From an uncultured Verrucomicrobia subdivision 3 bacterium (lineage in GTDB: Bacteria; Verrucomicrobiota; Verrucomicrobiia; Limisphaerales; UBA11358), in the NCBI GenBank assembly GCA_903878805.1, contig CAIRJF010000002.1, positions 1 through 46,050 of the forward strand: a stretch of 46,050 bases of DNA, written 5' to 3'. The position numbers and the translations under genes were made by a program. Shown piece by piece: positions 45,890-46,050 of the stretch (its first letter is position 1; the number at the start of each line of letters is the position of its first letter). The notes beneath the pieces are model-generated. The model did no database searches, was not told the origin of the DNA, and saw only the letters and a list, made by a program, of their open reading frames with translations.

Positions 45890-46033
45890 CGGGCGGTAGA
45901 TTTCCGCCTTTTGCCCCTTGTAATCAACAGTGACGGAGAATTTCACGTTGTGGCGGGATGTTTTCGGAATCTGTGCAAACTCTGTGCAAACTTCCTGACT
46001 AGCCCCAATTTCATTAGGAAAAGTGGTGCGCAT
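45760..46033 (-). pseudogene. 5' part of a tyrosine-recombinase (integrase) gene
   Basis: The reverse frame begins within the tRNA 3' end and reads into KFSVTVDYKGQKAEIYRPS, then CICSRMAGKRKMLAFPTYGEAHAAAKQKVRDIHNG, a pattern like the N-terminal arm-binding segment of phage-type tyrosine recombinases. The catalytic domain is missing, because homology stops at about 45760 where the IPT-domain DNA begins. Two tandem 11-bp copies of CTGTGCAAACT (45971-45992) lie before the conserved part. Whether GTG at 45946 or an earlier codon was the start is unknown. The call rests on my recognition of the pattern. Confidence 0.55.
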
Positions 46034-46050
46034 AGCAGGACTTGAACCTG
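46024..46050 (-). tRNA. Partial tRNA, 3' part only
   Basis: The reverse complement of the last 27 bases is a T-arm (CAGG TTCAAGT CCTGC), a seven-base acceptor strand TATGCGC, A and an encoded CCA. The anticodon lies outside the window, so the amino acid cannot be stated. It adjoins the integrase remnant. Confidence 0.8.

Overview
The window reads as chromosomal DNA of a moderately GC-rich, Gram-negative bacterium of the PVC group, most likely Verrucomicrobia (Pedosphaera/Limisphaerales-like). Evidence for this is a pseudopilin with the FTLIELLVV leader and an H-x9-DG tail, a Tat-exported Gfo/Idh/MocA oxidoreductase beside a secreted TIM-barrel 'epimerase', a futalosine-route menaquinone enzyme (MqnC) with a UbiE/MenG methyltransferase, and many short palindromic repeats, some of them inside coding sequence. 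The assignment is inferred from gene content and not from a marker phylogeny. Layout: 1-1173 is a decayed accessory patch (AAA-ATPase remnant and a cluster of palindromes). 1174-10509 holds housekeeping genes: an OYE-type flavin oxidoreductase, a YkgJ-type Cys-cluster protein, mqnC, a TPR protein, DciA-like DUF721, SixA, Ppx/GppA, an SDR epimerase, P-II and mutS. 10592-11157 holds tmRNA and tRNA-Gln. 11309-14960 is a tightly coupled mutarotase-dinG-membrane protein operon. It is followed by an MFS transporter, a rhodanese and an SDR reductase. 17858-18654 has no gene and holds a 12-unit, roughly 21-bp tandem array of small palindromes plus two further repeat clusters. 18655-20717 is an AT-richer deoxyribosyltransferase/TIR-like gene whose start overlaps the argG stop codon. 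20783-25113 holds a pseudopilin, a methyltransferase, a CDF transporter, DUF1015 and rpmB. 25164-25387 is a 224-bp inverted copy of the 3' end of mqnC. 25480-30801 holds a small Zn-ribbon protein, dnaN, a cysteine desulfurase, trpF, a LOG-family gene and trpB. 30838-32661 is an AT-richer OLD-family ATPase/TOPRIM gene sitting directly behind trpB. 32704-42013 holds DUF423, a receiver-only regulator, an RGG-rich protein coupled to a DEAD-box helicase, recA, an NtrC-type regulator, the Gfo/Idh/MocA protein and the TIM-barrel protein. 41983-45341 holds ubiE, another receiver-only protein, tRNA-Gly, smpB, rpoZ and a prenyl synthase. The right edge is a scar in which a truncated IPT/TIG gene runs into the 5' part of a tyrosine-recombinase gene next to a partial tRNA. 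How the genes relate: MqnC, the polyprenyl synthase and UbiE/MenG supply menaquinone. tmRNA and SmpB form the trans-translation pair. DnaN, DciA, RecA, MutS and DinG cover replication and repair. trpF and trpB are tryptophan genes. The likely foreign genes (AAA remnant, TIR/NDT-like protein, OLD nuclease, integrase remnant) are single insertions between core genes. The points most worth a second look are the palindromic tandem array, the mqnC 3' duplicate whose differences are nearly all synonymous, the palindromic repeats read in frame inside mutS, the RGG-protein/DEAD-helicase pair, and the Zn-ribbon/mutarotase fusion.
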